Shown in pieces: positions 33,319 through 41,355 of a stretch of DNA of 64,000 bases. This DNA comes from JBJHDF01 sp050486405 (GTDB taxonomy: Bacteria > Pseudomonadota > Gammaproteobacteria > Pseudomonadales > Cellvibrionaceae). The DNA lies in the NCBI GenBank assembly GCA_050486405.1, contig JBJHDF010000009.1:1-64000 (forward strand). Reading direction: 5' to 3'. Made by a program: the position numbers and the translations under genes. The notes beneath the pieces are model-generated. The model worked only from the letters and a program-made list of their open reading frames with translations. It did no database searches and was not told where the DNA came from. Position 1 is the stretch's first letter. Each line of letters opens with the position of its first letter.

Positions 33319-34868
33319 GTAGAACCACCGTAGAGGCTCATGGCGGCCATTTCCGGCGGTTTGCCCTCAGATCTATGCAAGCCGGCCTTCAAGAAGGTAG
33401 CGTGGTCCGGCATTGCCGCCGCCACTTCGGCCACCGCCTCTCTGACCGAACGCAAATACGACAGCAACTCAGCCTTTGGCAAGCCATCCGCCTGCGGGTG
33501 CCAGGATCTGGGCATGATGCCCTGGCCGACATAGACCGAAATCCAGCTCGGATCGAGAAACAACCCCGCACCACTCTGCGCCACCCAACCTTGCTCCTGA
33601 AACAGTTCGATTTTTTCCGCCAAGCTGTCTGGAATAGACATGGCACCACAGTCTCGCCAGAAAGGCGTGTCGCTACGCCTGGTCGCACTGTAGTGCAGGA
33701 TCAGGAAGTCCCGTATGCGCTCATACTCCAGGGACATGGCGCGGTTGAAATCCTCGGCGATTCTTTGGTTGCAATCAACTCTTGGAAAGTTCTCCAACAG
33801 CCGCATTATAGCGACCTGAATCAGATAGATACTGGTTGACTCCAACGGTTCCAGAAATCCCGAGGACAGACCTATGGCTACGCAATTATTGGTCCAGCTA
33901 TTTCTTCTCCTGCCGGCCTTGAAACGCAGAAAATTTGGACTTGCTGTCGCCCGCCCGCTGCAGTTCTCCAGCAACTCACTTAAAGCCTCATCACTGCTCA
34001 GGTATTGACTGCAATAGACCAGTCCGTTTCCCGTGCGCTGGCGCAGAGGTATGTTCCATTGCCACCCTGCCGTGCGCGCTATCGCTTTAGTGTAAGGAGA
34101 CAGATCTTCACAGAAATCTGTGGGTACAGCAACCGCCCGATCACAGGGCAACCAGTGACTCCAATCCTCAAACCCCGCAGAGAGTTTCTTGTCGATCAAT
34201 AAACCGGAGAACCCAGTACAATCAATGAACAATTCACCCCTCACCGATTGACCGGACTCAAGAGTCAGGGACTGCAGAAACCCGTTGTCCGCATGCCGTA
34301 CGACGTCTACTACTTTTCCTTCAACCCGCTTGACCCCGCGGCTTTCGGCATAGTTGCGCAGGAACTCGGCATAGGCCGACGCGTCCAAATGGTAGGCGTA
34401 ACTGAATGTCGGAAGATACTCGTGCCTGAAGTTCGTCGGATAACCGAACTTACCCATTCGCGCCGCTACAATAGGCAGACTGTAGCTGGCGAGGTCCGAA
34501 CCATCCCCCAACGCCCTGGCTCGCAACCAGTATTGAAACAAACTAACGCCTGCTCTGGTGCGGCCATAGCCACCAAAGGGATGCATATAGCTATCCCCCA
34601 GTTGACCCCACCCTGAAAATTCGATGCCAAGCTTATAGGTCGCCTGAGTTTTCGCCATGAATTCAAATTCGTCAACACCCAACATCTGGTTGAAAAACCG
34701 CAGATGGGGAATAGTCGCCTCACCGACACCGACAGTGCCTATGGCTTCTGATTCAATCAGGGTAATAGAACAGGATCTGGCGTTGACGACCCTGGAAAGT
34801 GCCGCCGCCGTCATCCATCCAGCGGTACCGCCACCGACTACGACGACTTGACTAACGGGCTTGAACAT
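33315..34868 (-). CDS. Flavin-dependent tryptophan-halogenase-family protein, copy 1
   Basis: A 517-residue first member of the array. It has GGGTAGWMTAA, GTVGVGEATIPHL, Lys79 in ATYKLGIEFSGWG (the same number as the catalytic lysine of PrnA/RebH), WQWNIPLRQRTGNG, and the CVAIGLSSGFLEPLESTS segment. No strong ribosome site precedes ATG 34868. The gene lies 95 bases after the TonB-receptor stop, beyond an intrinsic terminator. Its expression therefore depends on read-through or on an unseen promoter. Confidence 0.85.
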   Translation of the reverse strand: MFKPVSQVVVVGGGTAGWMTAAALSRVVNARSCSITLIESEAIGTVGVGEATIPHLRFFNQMLGVDEFEFMAKTQATYKLGIEFSGWGQLGDSYMHPFGGYGRTRAGVSLFQYWLRARALGDGSDLASYSLPIVAARMGKFGYPTNFRHEYLPTFSYAYHLDASAYAEFLRNYAESRGVKRVEGKVVDVVRHADNGFLQSLTLESGQSVRGELFIDCTGFSGLLIDKKLSAGFEDWSHWLPCDRAVAVPTDFCEDLSPYTKAIARTAGWQWNIPLRQRTGNGLVYCSQYLSSDEALSELLENCSGRATASPNFLRFKAGRRRNSWTNNCVAIGLSSGFLEPLESTSIYLIQVAIMRLLENFPRVDCNQRIAEDFNRAMSLEYERIRDFLILHYSATRRSDTPFWRDCGAMSIPDSLAEKIELFQEQGWVAQSGAGLFLDPSWISVYVGQGIMPRSWHPQADGLPKAELLSYLRSVREAVAEVAAAMPDHATFLKAGLHRSEGKPPEMAAMSLYGGST

Positions 34869-34886
34869 TCAGGAATTGCCAACACC

Positions 34887-34923
34887 AAAAAAAAGGATGT
34901 GCGTCGCTTGCGCGACGCACATC
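34887..34923 (-). terminator. Intrinsic terminator after the TonB receptor
   Basis: GATGTGCGTCGC (34896-34907) and GCGACGCACATC (34912-34923) make a perfect 12-bp stem with a 4-base loop. Read on the minus strand it is followed by eight T (34894-34887). It lies between the receptor stop and the first halogenase-family gene, so it should lower expression of the downstream genes relative to the receptor. Confidence 0.85.
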
Positions 34924-34963
34924 AAGTACGATGCCACCATTACCACCTCAAACGTCATTACAT

Positions 34964-37900
34964 TTAGAATGATCCGCGCAATACCAATGCATACCTTCGG
35001 TCCGTCAGGAAATACGATTTTGGCGTCTGGAGTCCTTCCTGATTGAACTGAGTAGTTGTCTCAATTCGAGTATTCAGCAGGTTGCTCGCCTCCAATCCAA
35101 TCTTGATGTTGTCGGTGATATCGTAGAATATCGACCCGTCCAAGTGGCCTGATGCGTTGGCGTAAATCGCAGAAAAGGAATCAGCATCCCGTCTGGCCAA
35201 AAGGTATTTTGACCTCCAGTTATACGCAAGCCTCGCTGATATTCCGTGCGCCTCATAAATACCCACTATGTTGTACGTCTGATCCGAATAGCCGGGCAAC
35301 CCAAGATTGGTGAAATTTCGGAACGTATTTCTGGTATCACCGTCTGGCGACAGGTCAGGCCGCTCCGTGGGAATCTCCCCCCTTCTGTCATTCAGGTCTT
35401 TTTGGTCAATGTAAGTGTAGTTGAGCTGTAAGCCCAGACCACTCCATATGCCGGGCAGGAAGTCATACATTTGCTGGTACGCCAGCTCAAAGCCCTGAAT
35501 GGTACCGGTACCTTCGTTAGTGGGCATGCGCACACTCATGTTACGGCTGACACCATCCGGCCTGGTAACGGTCTCCATAAAGTTCTGTTCACGGAACAGA
35601 TTGCTGATGCGCTTGTGGAAAAGGCTCAGGGTCAAGGAGCCGACCGGTGCAAAGTACCATTCCGCCGTCAAATCCACCTGGTTTGATTCCTCGGGCTTGA
35701 GGTCCGGATTGCCGCGGTAACCGGCGGTGCCCAGGTTGCTTACCCCTGATGGCTCGTTACAGCGCGGCACTTCCGGGTCAGTCCAGGTATCGCAGGCCCA
35801 ACTCGCGGTTGTTTCACTCAGGTCATCATAGAGCCAGGAAGTGGATACCGCACCCCGGTAGGTGCCGGTATTGCGCAGATCGCGCAGCTGAGGAAAGTAC
35901 AGTGCCTTGGAGGCCGCCAGACGCAAGATCACATCGTCGGTAACGCCAACGCTCACATTCAAGCTGGGCAAAACCGTGGAGTAGGCATCTGCCTTATGCG
36001 TTTGCGCCGGCGTGCCTGTACCATCAAAGAAAAGCGGAACATCGGGATAGGTTTCCTCCAGCGCCGGCTGAAAGGCACTACCCTCGGCCAGCACCCTCAG
36101 GAAACGCGATGACCCCGTGGATTCCACCTGATACCTGACATAGCGCAAGCCCAGGTTGGAGCGGACAGGCATTGCCAGCGCGTCGTTTTCAAAATCAAAC
36201 CGCACATAGGCTTCCTGCCGCTCCTCACCGGTAATGTGCCTTTCGTGTGGCAGAAACCCATCGCTGTCGGCACCAGGTCGATCAGTGAGCCTGACCCTGC
36301 CGGCATTGACAAGATAGTTGTCAAACAGGTAATCGTCCAAGGCGTTGACATTGGTGGCGTCGCTCATGCGCGGGAAAAGGAACGACCGATTGTCGCCGAC
36401 CAGGCCATCGCCGCCAAAGAAGTTGCTGGGGAAGGTAAACTCTTCGAACAATTCCGGCCGATCAACGTAACCCGTAAGCACGCCGGTCTTGTCGGAGGGA
36501 ATTTCCTCCGGAGGCAAACCCTGGTAATCGGGATGGACCACACCACCCCAACTCGCTGACACACCGCCCCAGTTGGCAAAATCATCATCGCGAATGTCCT
36601 GTTCCCGGTCGGAATAGTAAAGACCAGTGGACACACCCCTGAACCAACCGGCATCCATCTCGTAAGAGAGATCCGCCCGGAAGGCATTCAAGGTTCCCTC
36701 GGCCATCACGTTGGTATCCATTATCGAGGCCATGTAGTAGGCCGTGTCGGTCGATGGTGAGGTGATGTCGTCGTTCAGAAACCGCACTCTCGGCGTGCTG
36801 CCGCGCAGATCAATATGCATATCGCTCGACGCAAAGGCGTTGGTCACGCTGTTGTCATAGACATCTGAAGTGGCCTCGAGACGCTGCACATCAAAATCGA
36901 GCTGCAGATTATCGTTGGGTCTAAACATCAAATGAAAACTGTAATCTTCGATAGTATTGTCCACCGAGCGAGTGCGTGAAGACGCCCGGTAATCGGGGCC
37001 CGTATACTCGACTGAGCCGCTGGTGAAAAAATTGTTACTATCAAAAGTGGCGTCTGCGCCGTCGTTCAAAAACTGCACATTGGCGCCATCACGAAACGGC
37101 CAGAATCCCTGAATGCCGCGCATAATGACCCTTTCCCTCCATGTTTCGTGAGAAGAGGATCGTATATATTCAGCCGTGGCAACTATGCTTTCATCCGGGT
37201 TCTGCCATTGCAGCGACGCGGTGACACCGGTTCGATCCCGATCCGAGTCCGATGTGCGCACCTGCGCACCGTGAGTCATGTACAGCGTTTGATCGGGAAA
37301 AGCGTCAAGCGCAGTGGACCCTTCAAAATCGAACTCCGTCTGGTTCTGACTGCGTTCGTAAAAGTTCTCTATATTGATACCATCCCCGCGAGCCTTGAAC
37401 TCAGACGTGGACAAACTGATCAGAAAGCCAAATTCACCAATGCCGGTCTCCCAGCGATCGCTGAACAAACCAGAGAAAGCAGGTGAAATATCCCCAACCA
37501 GATCTCCATAACTGCCCTTGGCGCTGAAAAATATCGTGCGCCCCGCCGAATCAAAGGGCTTGCGCGTGACAAGGTTCACTGTTCCCGCTACCCCGCCGGC
37601 GATCAGGTCAGCGGTTTGGTTCTTCACCACCTGAACCGAGCCAAGCAGTTCGGGGGGGATGTCCTCGTAATTGAGCCCGCCCGCAGTATTGGCACTAAAA
37701 GAATCCCGGCCATTAAACTCGCTGCGCACCCGGTCCAGACCGCGCACCACTACGCCCCTACCCTCTGCGGCGAAGTGGTTGGGATCAGTGGAAGAAGCGA
37801 AGCGCTCGATGGTCACCCCCGGAACCCGCTGCAGGGCCTCGGTGACACTTTTGTCGGGCAAGGCGCCGATATCGGATGCGGTAATAACATCCATCACAGT

Positions 37901-38080
37901 ATCAGCATTGCGTTTTATCTCCTGGGCGCTCTCCAGGCTGGAGCGAATACCGCGAACGATGATTTCTTCTGCAATTGCGATGTCAGCTTCCTCCTGGGCA
38001 TTAACGACCCCGGGGGACAAGCCTACGGAAGCGGCGCACACGGCAAGACTGAGTAGTTTTCGATTGAATTTGGTAGTCAT
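34964..38080 (-). CDS. TonB-dependent receptor, Xanthomonas/Caulobacter carbohydrate-uptake type
   Basis: A 1038-residue outer-membrane receptor. A signal peptide ends near VNA|QEE. A TonB box follows, EEIIVRGIR at 38-46. The plug domain carries KRNADTVMDVITASDIGALPDKSVTEALQRVPGVTIERF, the mark of the TonB-Xanth-Caul family. The barrel ends in aromatic RGSF as outer-membrane assembly requires. ATG 38080 has AAGGA upstream. Its promoter carries a NagR-type operator on the -35. It is therefore inferred to import chito-oligosaccharides or GlcNAc. No SusD partner is present, as is usual in gammaproteobacteria. Confidence 0.9.
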   Translation of the reverse strand: MTTKFNRKLLSLAVCAASVGLSPGVVNAQEEADIAIAEEIIVRGIRSSLESAQEIKRNADTVMDVITASDIGALPDKSVTEALQRVPGVTIERFASSTDPNHFAAEGRGVVVRGLDRVRSEFNGRDSFSANTAGGLNYEDIPPELLGSVQVVKNQTADLIAGGVAGTVNLVTRKPFDSAGRTIFFSAKGSYGDLVGDISPAFSGLFSDRWETGIGEFGFLISLSTSEFKARGDGINIENFYERSQNQTEFDFEGSTALDAFPDQTLYMTHGAQVRTSDSDRDRTGVTASLQWQNPDESIVATAEYIRSSSHETWRERVIMRGIQGFWPFRDGANVQFLNDGADATFDSNNFFTSGSVEYTGPDYRASSRTRSVDNTIEDYSFHLMFRPNDNLQLDFDVQRLEATSDVYDNSVTNAFASSDMHIDLRGSTPRVRFLNDDITSPSTDTAYYMASIMDTNVMAEGTLNAFRADLSYEMDAGWFRGVSTGLYYSDREQDIRDDDFANWGGVSASWGGVVHPDYQGLPPEEIPSDKTGVLTGYVDRPELFEEFTFPSNFFGGDGLVGDNRSFLFPRMSDATNVNALDDYLFDNYLVNAGRVRLTDRPGADSDGFLPHERHITGEERQEAYVRFDFENDALAMPVRSNLGLRYVRYQVESTGSSRFLRVLAEGSAFQPALEETYPDVPLFFDGTGTPAQTHKADAYSTVLPSLNVSVGVTDDVILRLAASKALYFPQLRDLRNTGTYRGAVSTSWLYDDLSETTASWACDTWTDPEVPRCNEPSGVSNLGTAGYRGNPDLKPEESNQVDLTAEWYFAPVGSLTLSLFHKRISNLFREQNFMETVTRPDGVSRNMSVRMPTNEGTGTIQGFELAYQQMYDFLPGIWSGLGLQLNYTYIDQKDLNDRRGEIPTERPDLSPDGDTRNTFRNFTNLGLPGYSDQTYNIVGIYEAHGISARLAYNWRSKYLLARRDADSFSAIYANASGHLDGSIFYDITDNIKIGLEASNLLNTRIETTTQFNQEGLQTPKSYFLTDRRYALVLRGSF

Positions 38081-38228
38081 ATCTGTTCCTTAATCAAGAC
38101 CCGGTATACATGTTTAACCGGTCGGAGTTACCCACCCCCGACCCCCCCAAGCAGTCCTGCCGATACTCCCCAGCGCGGCATTCGGACGGCCGCCACCTTG
38201 TCGTTAAATCACCCGTAACGACCGTACA

Positions 38229-38257
38229 GTTGTATTCCTCTCGGACAACGTTGTCAA
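38229..38257 (-). promoter_or_regulatory. TonB-receptor promoter with NagR-type operator
   Basis: On the minus strand TTGACA (38257-38252) is 17 bp from TACAAC (38234-38229). The palindrome GACAACGTTGTC (38244-38255) overlaps the -35 box. Repressor binding would block polymerase, which fits a LacI-family repressor relieved by a GlcNAc-derived inducer. Confidence 0.7.
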
Positions 38258-38506
38258 CATATTTTCTGTTGTTATTGCCCGAATTGTGGCGGCCATTACC
38301 ACCCAAAATTTTTATTTACACTTAAAATTCAATCAGTTACATAAAGCCTCTGTGTTATTTCTTAACACAATAACGTTGTAAATTTTGCCGGAAAATACCT
38401 GAGCGCCCACCTGAACAGCCTCCGTTTCCGCATTGAGTCGGAAAACCCCAGGGGATCCCCGCTCCCCAACACAGACTATGCTTTATCGGGCGAATGTGAT
38501 TGCGTG

Positions 38507-38536
38507 TTGACAACGTTGTCTTATTCGCGCTATTTT
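38507..38536 (+). promoter_or_regulatory. nagX promoter with NagR-type operator
   Basis: TTGACA at 38507-38512 is 18 bp from TATTTT at 38531-38536, and GACAACGTTGTC (38509-38520) overlaps the -35 box. The nagX ATG is 30 bases past the -10. The geometry mirrors the receptor promoter. Confidence 0.75.
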
Positions 38537-38566
38537 GGAGTTCTTGTACTGTCTGCAGAGGCGTCT

Positions 38567-39646
38567 ATGGCACAACATCAACGCTTTTTGTCCCTGGACG
38601 TCATGCGCGGCCTCACCCTGGCGTTGATGATACTGGTCAACACCCCCGGCTCCTGGGGCGCCGTCTACGCACCACTGCTGCACGCGGACTGGCACGGGGC
38701 CACACCCACCGACTACATATTTCCTTTTTTCCTGTTTATCGTTGGCTCGGCACTGTTCTTTTCCAATCGCGGGGGGGCAAAAGCACCCAACCAAATGTTG
38801 TGGCGCATACTGCGCCGTAGCGCGCTGATATTCCTGATCGGCGTGCTGCTCAACGCCTACCCGTTTACCGGCAGTCTGGCGGAACTTCGCATCCCCGGGG
38901 TTCTGCAGCGCATAGCCCTGGCCTACCTGTTGGCGGCACCGCTGGCCCTGTTTCTTGGCGTCTACTGGCGAGCGATCGTCATGGCAACCCTGTTACTGGG
39001 CTACTGGGCGCTACTGCAACTGAGTTCCGACCCCTACAGCCTGATGCACTCGGTAGTACGGCAGGTGGATCTCTGGGTATTTGGCGCCGACCACCTCTGG
39101 CAAGGAAAGGGAGTGGCATTTGATCCGGAGGGCCTCTTATCTACCCTGCCTTCAGTAGTCACCGTCATGTTGGGCTTTGAGGCTACCCGTGTGCTCTGCT
39201 CAGCCGATCGCCGCCACAAAGCTTTGCTGCAGTTACTGGCGGCCGGCTCAGTTATGGTGGCGCTGGCATTGATTTGGCACCCGTTTTTCCCGATCAACAA
39301 ATACCTGTGGACCAGCTCTTTTGTACTGATCACCGGCGGTGCCGCCATTTTGACCCTGGTGGCTCTGGTTGTGCTGGAGCCACTTCCGTGGACGCAGCCC
39401 GTGTATCGGGCGTTCGCAATACTCGGGCAAAACCCCCTGTTCATCTACGTTCTATCCATCCTGTGGGCCAAGACGTTGTACTTGATACCCATAGGCAATG
39501 TGTCCGCCTACCAGTGGTTCTACGAGCTATTCGCGCAGTTCTTGAGCGCCAAAAATGCATCGTTGCTGTTCGCGCTGTTAAGCGTAGCCATTATGTGGCT
39601 GGTGGCCTGGTGGCTGCATCGCAAGAAAATCATCATTTCCGTGTAG
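38567..39646 (+). CDS. nagX: NagX-like inner-membrane protein (DUF5009 / heparan-glucosaminide acetyltransferase-like)
   Basis: A 359-residue protein with about ten transmembrane helices. It belongs to the DUF5009/DUF1624-like group related to heparan-alpha-glucosaminide N-acetyltransferase. It has the N-terminal RFLSLDVMRGLTLALMILVN, DYIFPFFLFIVGSAL, RIPGVLQRIALAYLLAA and the C-terminal GQNPLFIYVLS motif. NagX is a repeated member of GlcNAc/chitin regulons in marine gammaproteobacteria, with a suspected role in GlcNAc or chitobiose handling at the membrane. ATG 38567 with AGAGG upstream is preferred. A GTG at 38504 would start ahead of the promoter's -35 box and is rejected. Confidence 0.88.
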   Translation: MAQHQRFLSLDVMRGLTLALMILVNTPGSWGAVYAPLLHADWHGATPTDYIFPFFLFIVGSALFFSNRGGAKAPNQMLWRILRRSALIFLIGVLLNAYPFTGSLAELRIPGVLQRIALAYLLAAPLALFLGVYWRAIVMATLLLGYWALLQLSSDPYSLMHSVVRQVDLWVFGADHLWQGKGVAFDPEGLLSTLPSVVTVMLGFEATRVLCSADRRHKALLQLLAAGSVMVALALIWHPFFPINKYLWTSSFVLITGGAAILTLVALVVLEPLPWTQPVYRAFAILGQNPLFIYVLSILWAKTLYLIPIGNVSAYQWFYELFAQFLSAKNASLLFALLSVAIMWLVAWWLHRKKIIISV

Positions 39647-39841
39647 CGGGAGACACCCCCGGAATGGGGACGAAAAGCTAGTATGTGTTAGACAATAAAG
39701 AGGGCCATAGGGAGGGTTTGTGAACGATTTACTATACGCAACATATTAAGGTTGGTGATACGTTGAGCTGCTGCGAAGCGTACAGCTCTGCAAGCCTTAT
39801 ATCCAAACAATAATGTCATAATAACTAGAGGATGCGCCACT

Positions 39842-41245
39842 ATGAAAACTACACTAATTGGAAAAATAAAAAGATCGATTATAGTTGCGGTGTTGGCAAC
39901 TTGTGCCAGTATTTCGAACTTTGCTCAAGCACAGACAACTCTGGACCTGCTGATTCTATACGACAACTACACAGCAAACTACTTTGGCGGCAACCCGCAA
40001 GGCGCCATGCAAAACTGGGTGAACACGATTAACGCTGCCTACAGTGCCAGCCAAGTGGATGTTAGGTTACGCTTGGTGGGCGTCCGTCACATGGAGCAGA
40101 ACGGTTCCAACATGACTGATGTGCTGCATAACTTGCGATCGAACAATGCCGCTATCAGCCTGCGAGACCAGTTGGGTGCCGATTTCGTTGCCCAAATCCA
40201 CCAGACCGGCGCCTGCGGTGTGGCCTATGTGGCGGTAAACCCCAACTGGACCTGGAGCGTTAATGGCCCCCAGTGTGGGCCCATCGTTTTGGCTCATGAG
40301 CTCGGCCACAATATGGGCTTGCACCACTCCCGCAGACAGGGTAACGACTCGGGAACTCGCTACCGTTACGGCGTTGGCCACGGCGTAGACAATACCTTCG
40401 TTTCGATAATGGCTTATAGCAGTGCCTTTAACGCACCGCGGGTATCACGCTTTTCCAACCCAAACATCCAGTGTAACGGCGTACCCTGTGGCGTGCCGGT
40501 TGGGCACCAGCAAGAGGCCTATGCCGCCCTGGCGATCAACAATGTGCGCCAAGAAATGGCCAATTTCAGGCACCCGCCCAGCGTCAGTGGTCCGGTACGG
40601 GTTTACGAACACTGTAACTATGGTGGCTACGAGGTTGCATTGCCGGTAGGCAGCTACAACTTGTCGCAACTTCAGGAAAGAGGCGTGATCAATAACGATA
40701 TATCCTCTGTCCGCGTACAGAGCGGCTACAGAATCGACATGTTTCAAAACGGCAATTTCACCGGCAACATGCTGACCAAAACCGCAGACGACAACTGTTT
40801 TGTTGACGATGGTTTTAATGACTTAACGTCTTCGATTGTCGTGTCCCAAACCAGCAGTGGTTTCAGTCAGACCATTCAGGCCCAAAACTTCTTCGCCAGT
40901 GCCGGCGTACAGCTGGAGAACACCACTGATGTAGGTGGCGGCCAAAATGTTGGCTGGATTGACGCTGGCGATTGGATGGCTTACTCCGGCATCACTATTC
41001 CAAGCTCCGGCAATTACCGGGTTGAATACCGGGTAGCCAGTCTTAATGGCGGCGGCCGTTTGTCTCTGGACTTGAATGGCGGTTCCGTGGTCTTGGGCCA
41101 GCGGGATATACCCAACACCGGCGGCTGGCAAAACTGGACCACTGTCAGCCATACGGTGCATATCAACGCGGGCACCTACAACTTTGGCATCTTTGCTCAA
41201 TCCGGCGGTTGGAACATTAACTGGTGGCGCATTACGCGCATCTAG
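39842..41245 (+). CDS. Secreted metzincin protease with beta-gamma-crystallin and CBM6 domains
   Basis: A 467-residue secreted zinc endopeptidase. The signal peptide ends near AQA|QTT. The catalytic domain begins at once (TTLDLLILYDNYT) and carries the metzincin zinc site HELGHNMGLHH (152-162) with Glu153 as base, and the Met-turn SIMAYSS. This fits a reprolysin-like M12 peptidase. A beta-gamma-crystallin-like domain follows at about 251-335 (YEHCNYGGYEVALPVGSY, FQNGNFTGNM). A CBM6 domain occupies about 342-467 (GWIDAGDWMAYSGI, GGWQNWTTVSHTVHI). No propeptide separates signal and catalytic domain, which is unusual for this class. ATG 39842 has GAGG nine bases upstream. Confidence 0.88.
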   Translation: MKTTLIGKIKRSIIVAVLATCASISNFAQAQTTLDLLILYDNYTANYFGGNPQGAMQNWVNTINAAYSASQVDVRLRLVGVRHMEQNGSNMTDVLHNLRSNNAAISLRDQLGADFVAQIHQTGACGVAYVAVNPNWTWSVNGPQCGPIVLAHELGHNMGLHHSRRQGNDSGTRYRYGVGHGVDNTFVSIMAYSSAFNAPRVSRFSNPNIQCNGVPCGVPVGHQQEAYAALAINNVRQEMANFRHPPSVSGPVRVYEHCNYGGYEVALPVGSYNLSQLQERGVINNDISSVRVQSGYRIDMFQNGNFTGNMLTKTADDNCFVDDGFNDLTSSIVVSQTSSGFSQTIQAQNFFASAGVQLENTTDVGGGQNVGWIDAGDWMAYSGITIPSSGNYRVEYRVASLNGGGRLSLDLNGGSVVLGQRDIPNTGGWQNWTTVSHTVHINAGTYNFGIFAQSGGWNINWWRITRI

Positions 41246-41276
41246 CAGTCCGCCGTGACGCACTGAGCGCTGCCAC

Positions 41277-41310
41277 GACGAAGCAGAGGCTATGGATCCT
41301 CTGCTTCGTC
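41277..41310 (+). terminator. Hairpin between metzincin and prodomain-like genes
   Basis: GACGAAGCAGAGG (41277-41289) pairs perfectly with CCTCTGCTTCGTC (41298-41310) around an 8-base loop. It lies 32 bases after the protease stop. There is no T-run; it may attenuate read-through or stabilise the protease message. Confidence 0.55.
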
Positions 41311-41355
41311 TGTGCTCGAATGCATGTCAAGATTACCCCCTATTAGGTACACATC

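Larger units (their letters stand above)
38081..38566. other. Divergent regulatory region between receptor and nagX
   Basis: The 486 bases hold no gene. They contain two operators with promoters (38229-38257, minus; 38507-38536, plus) whose palindromes are 265 bases apart. A weaker partial match, AATAACGTTGTA at 38369-38380, lies between them. The receptor leader is about 140-150 bases and G-rich. Confidence 0.6.

Noticed and set aside
28662..34868. A halogenated natural-product biosynthetic cluster
   Set aside because: No NRPS, PKS, tryptophan-modifying or flavin-reductase genes are nearby. The context is a TonB receptor with a GlcNAc-type operator, so a secondary-metabolite reading is not supported.
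38504..38566. GTG at 38504 as the nagX start
   Set aside because: This would place the start codon ahead of the promoter -35 box and operator. ATG 38567 has a good ribosome site and starts at the conserved N-terminus.
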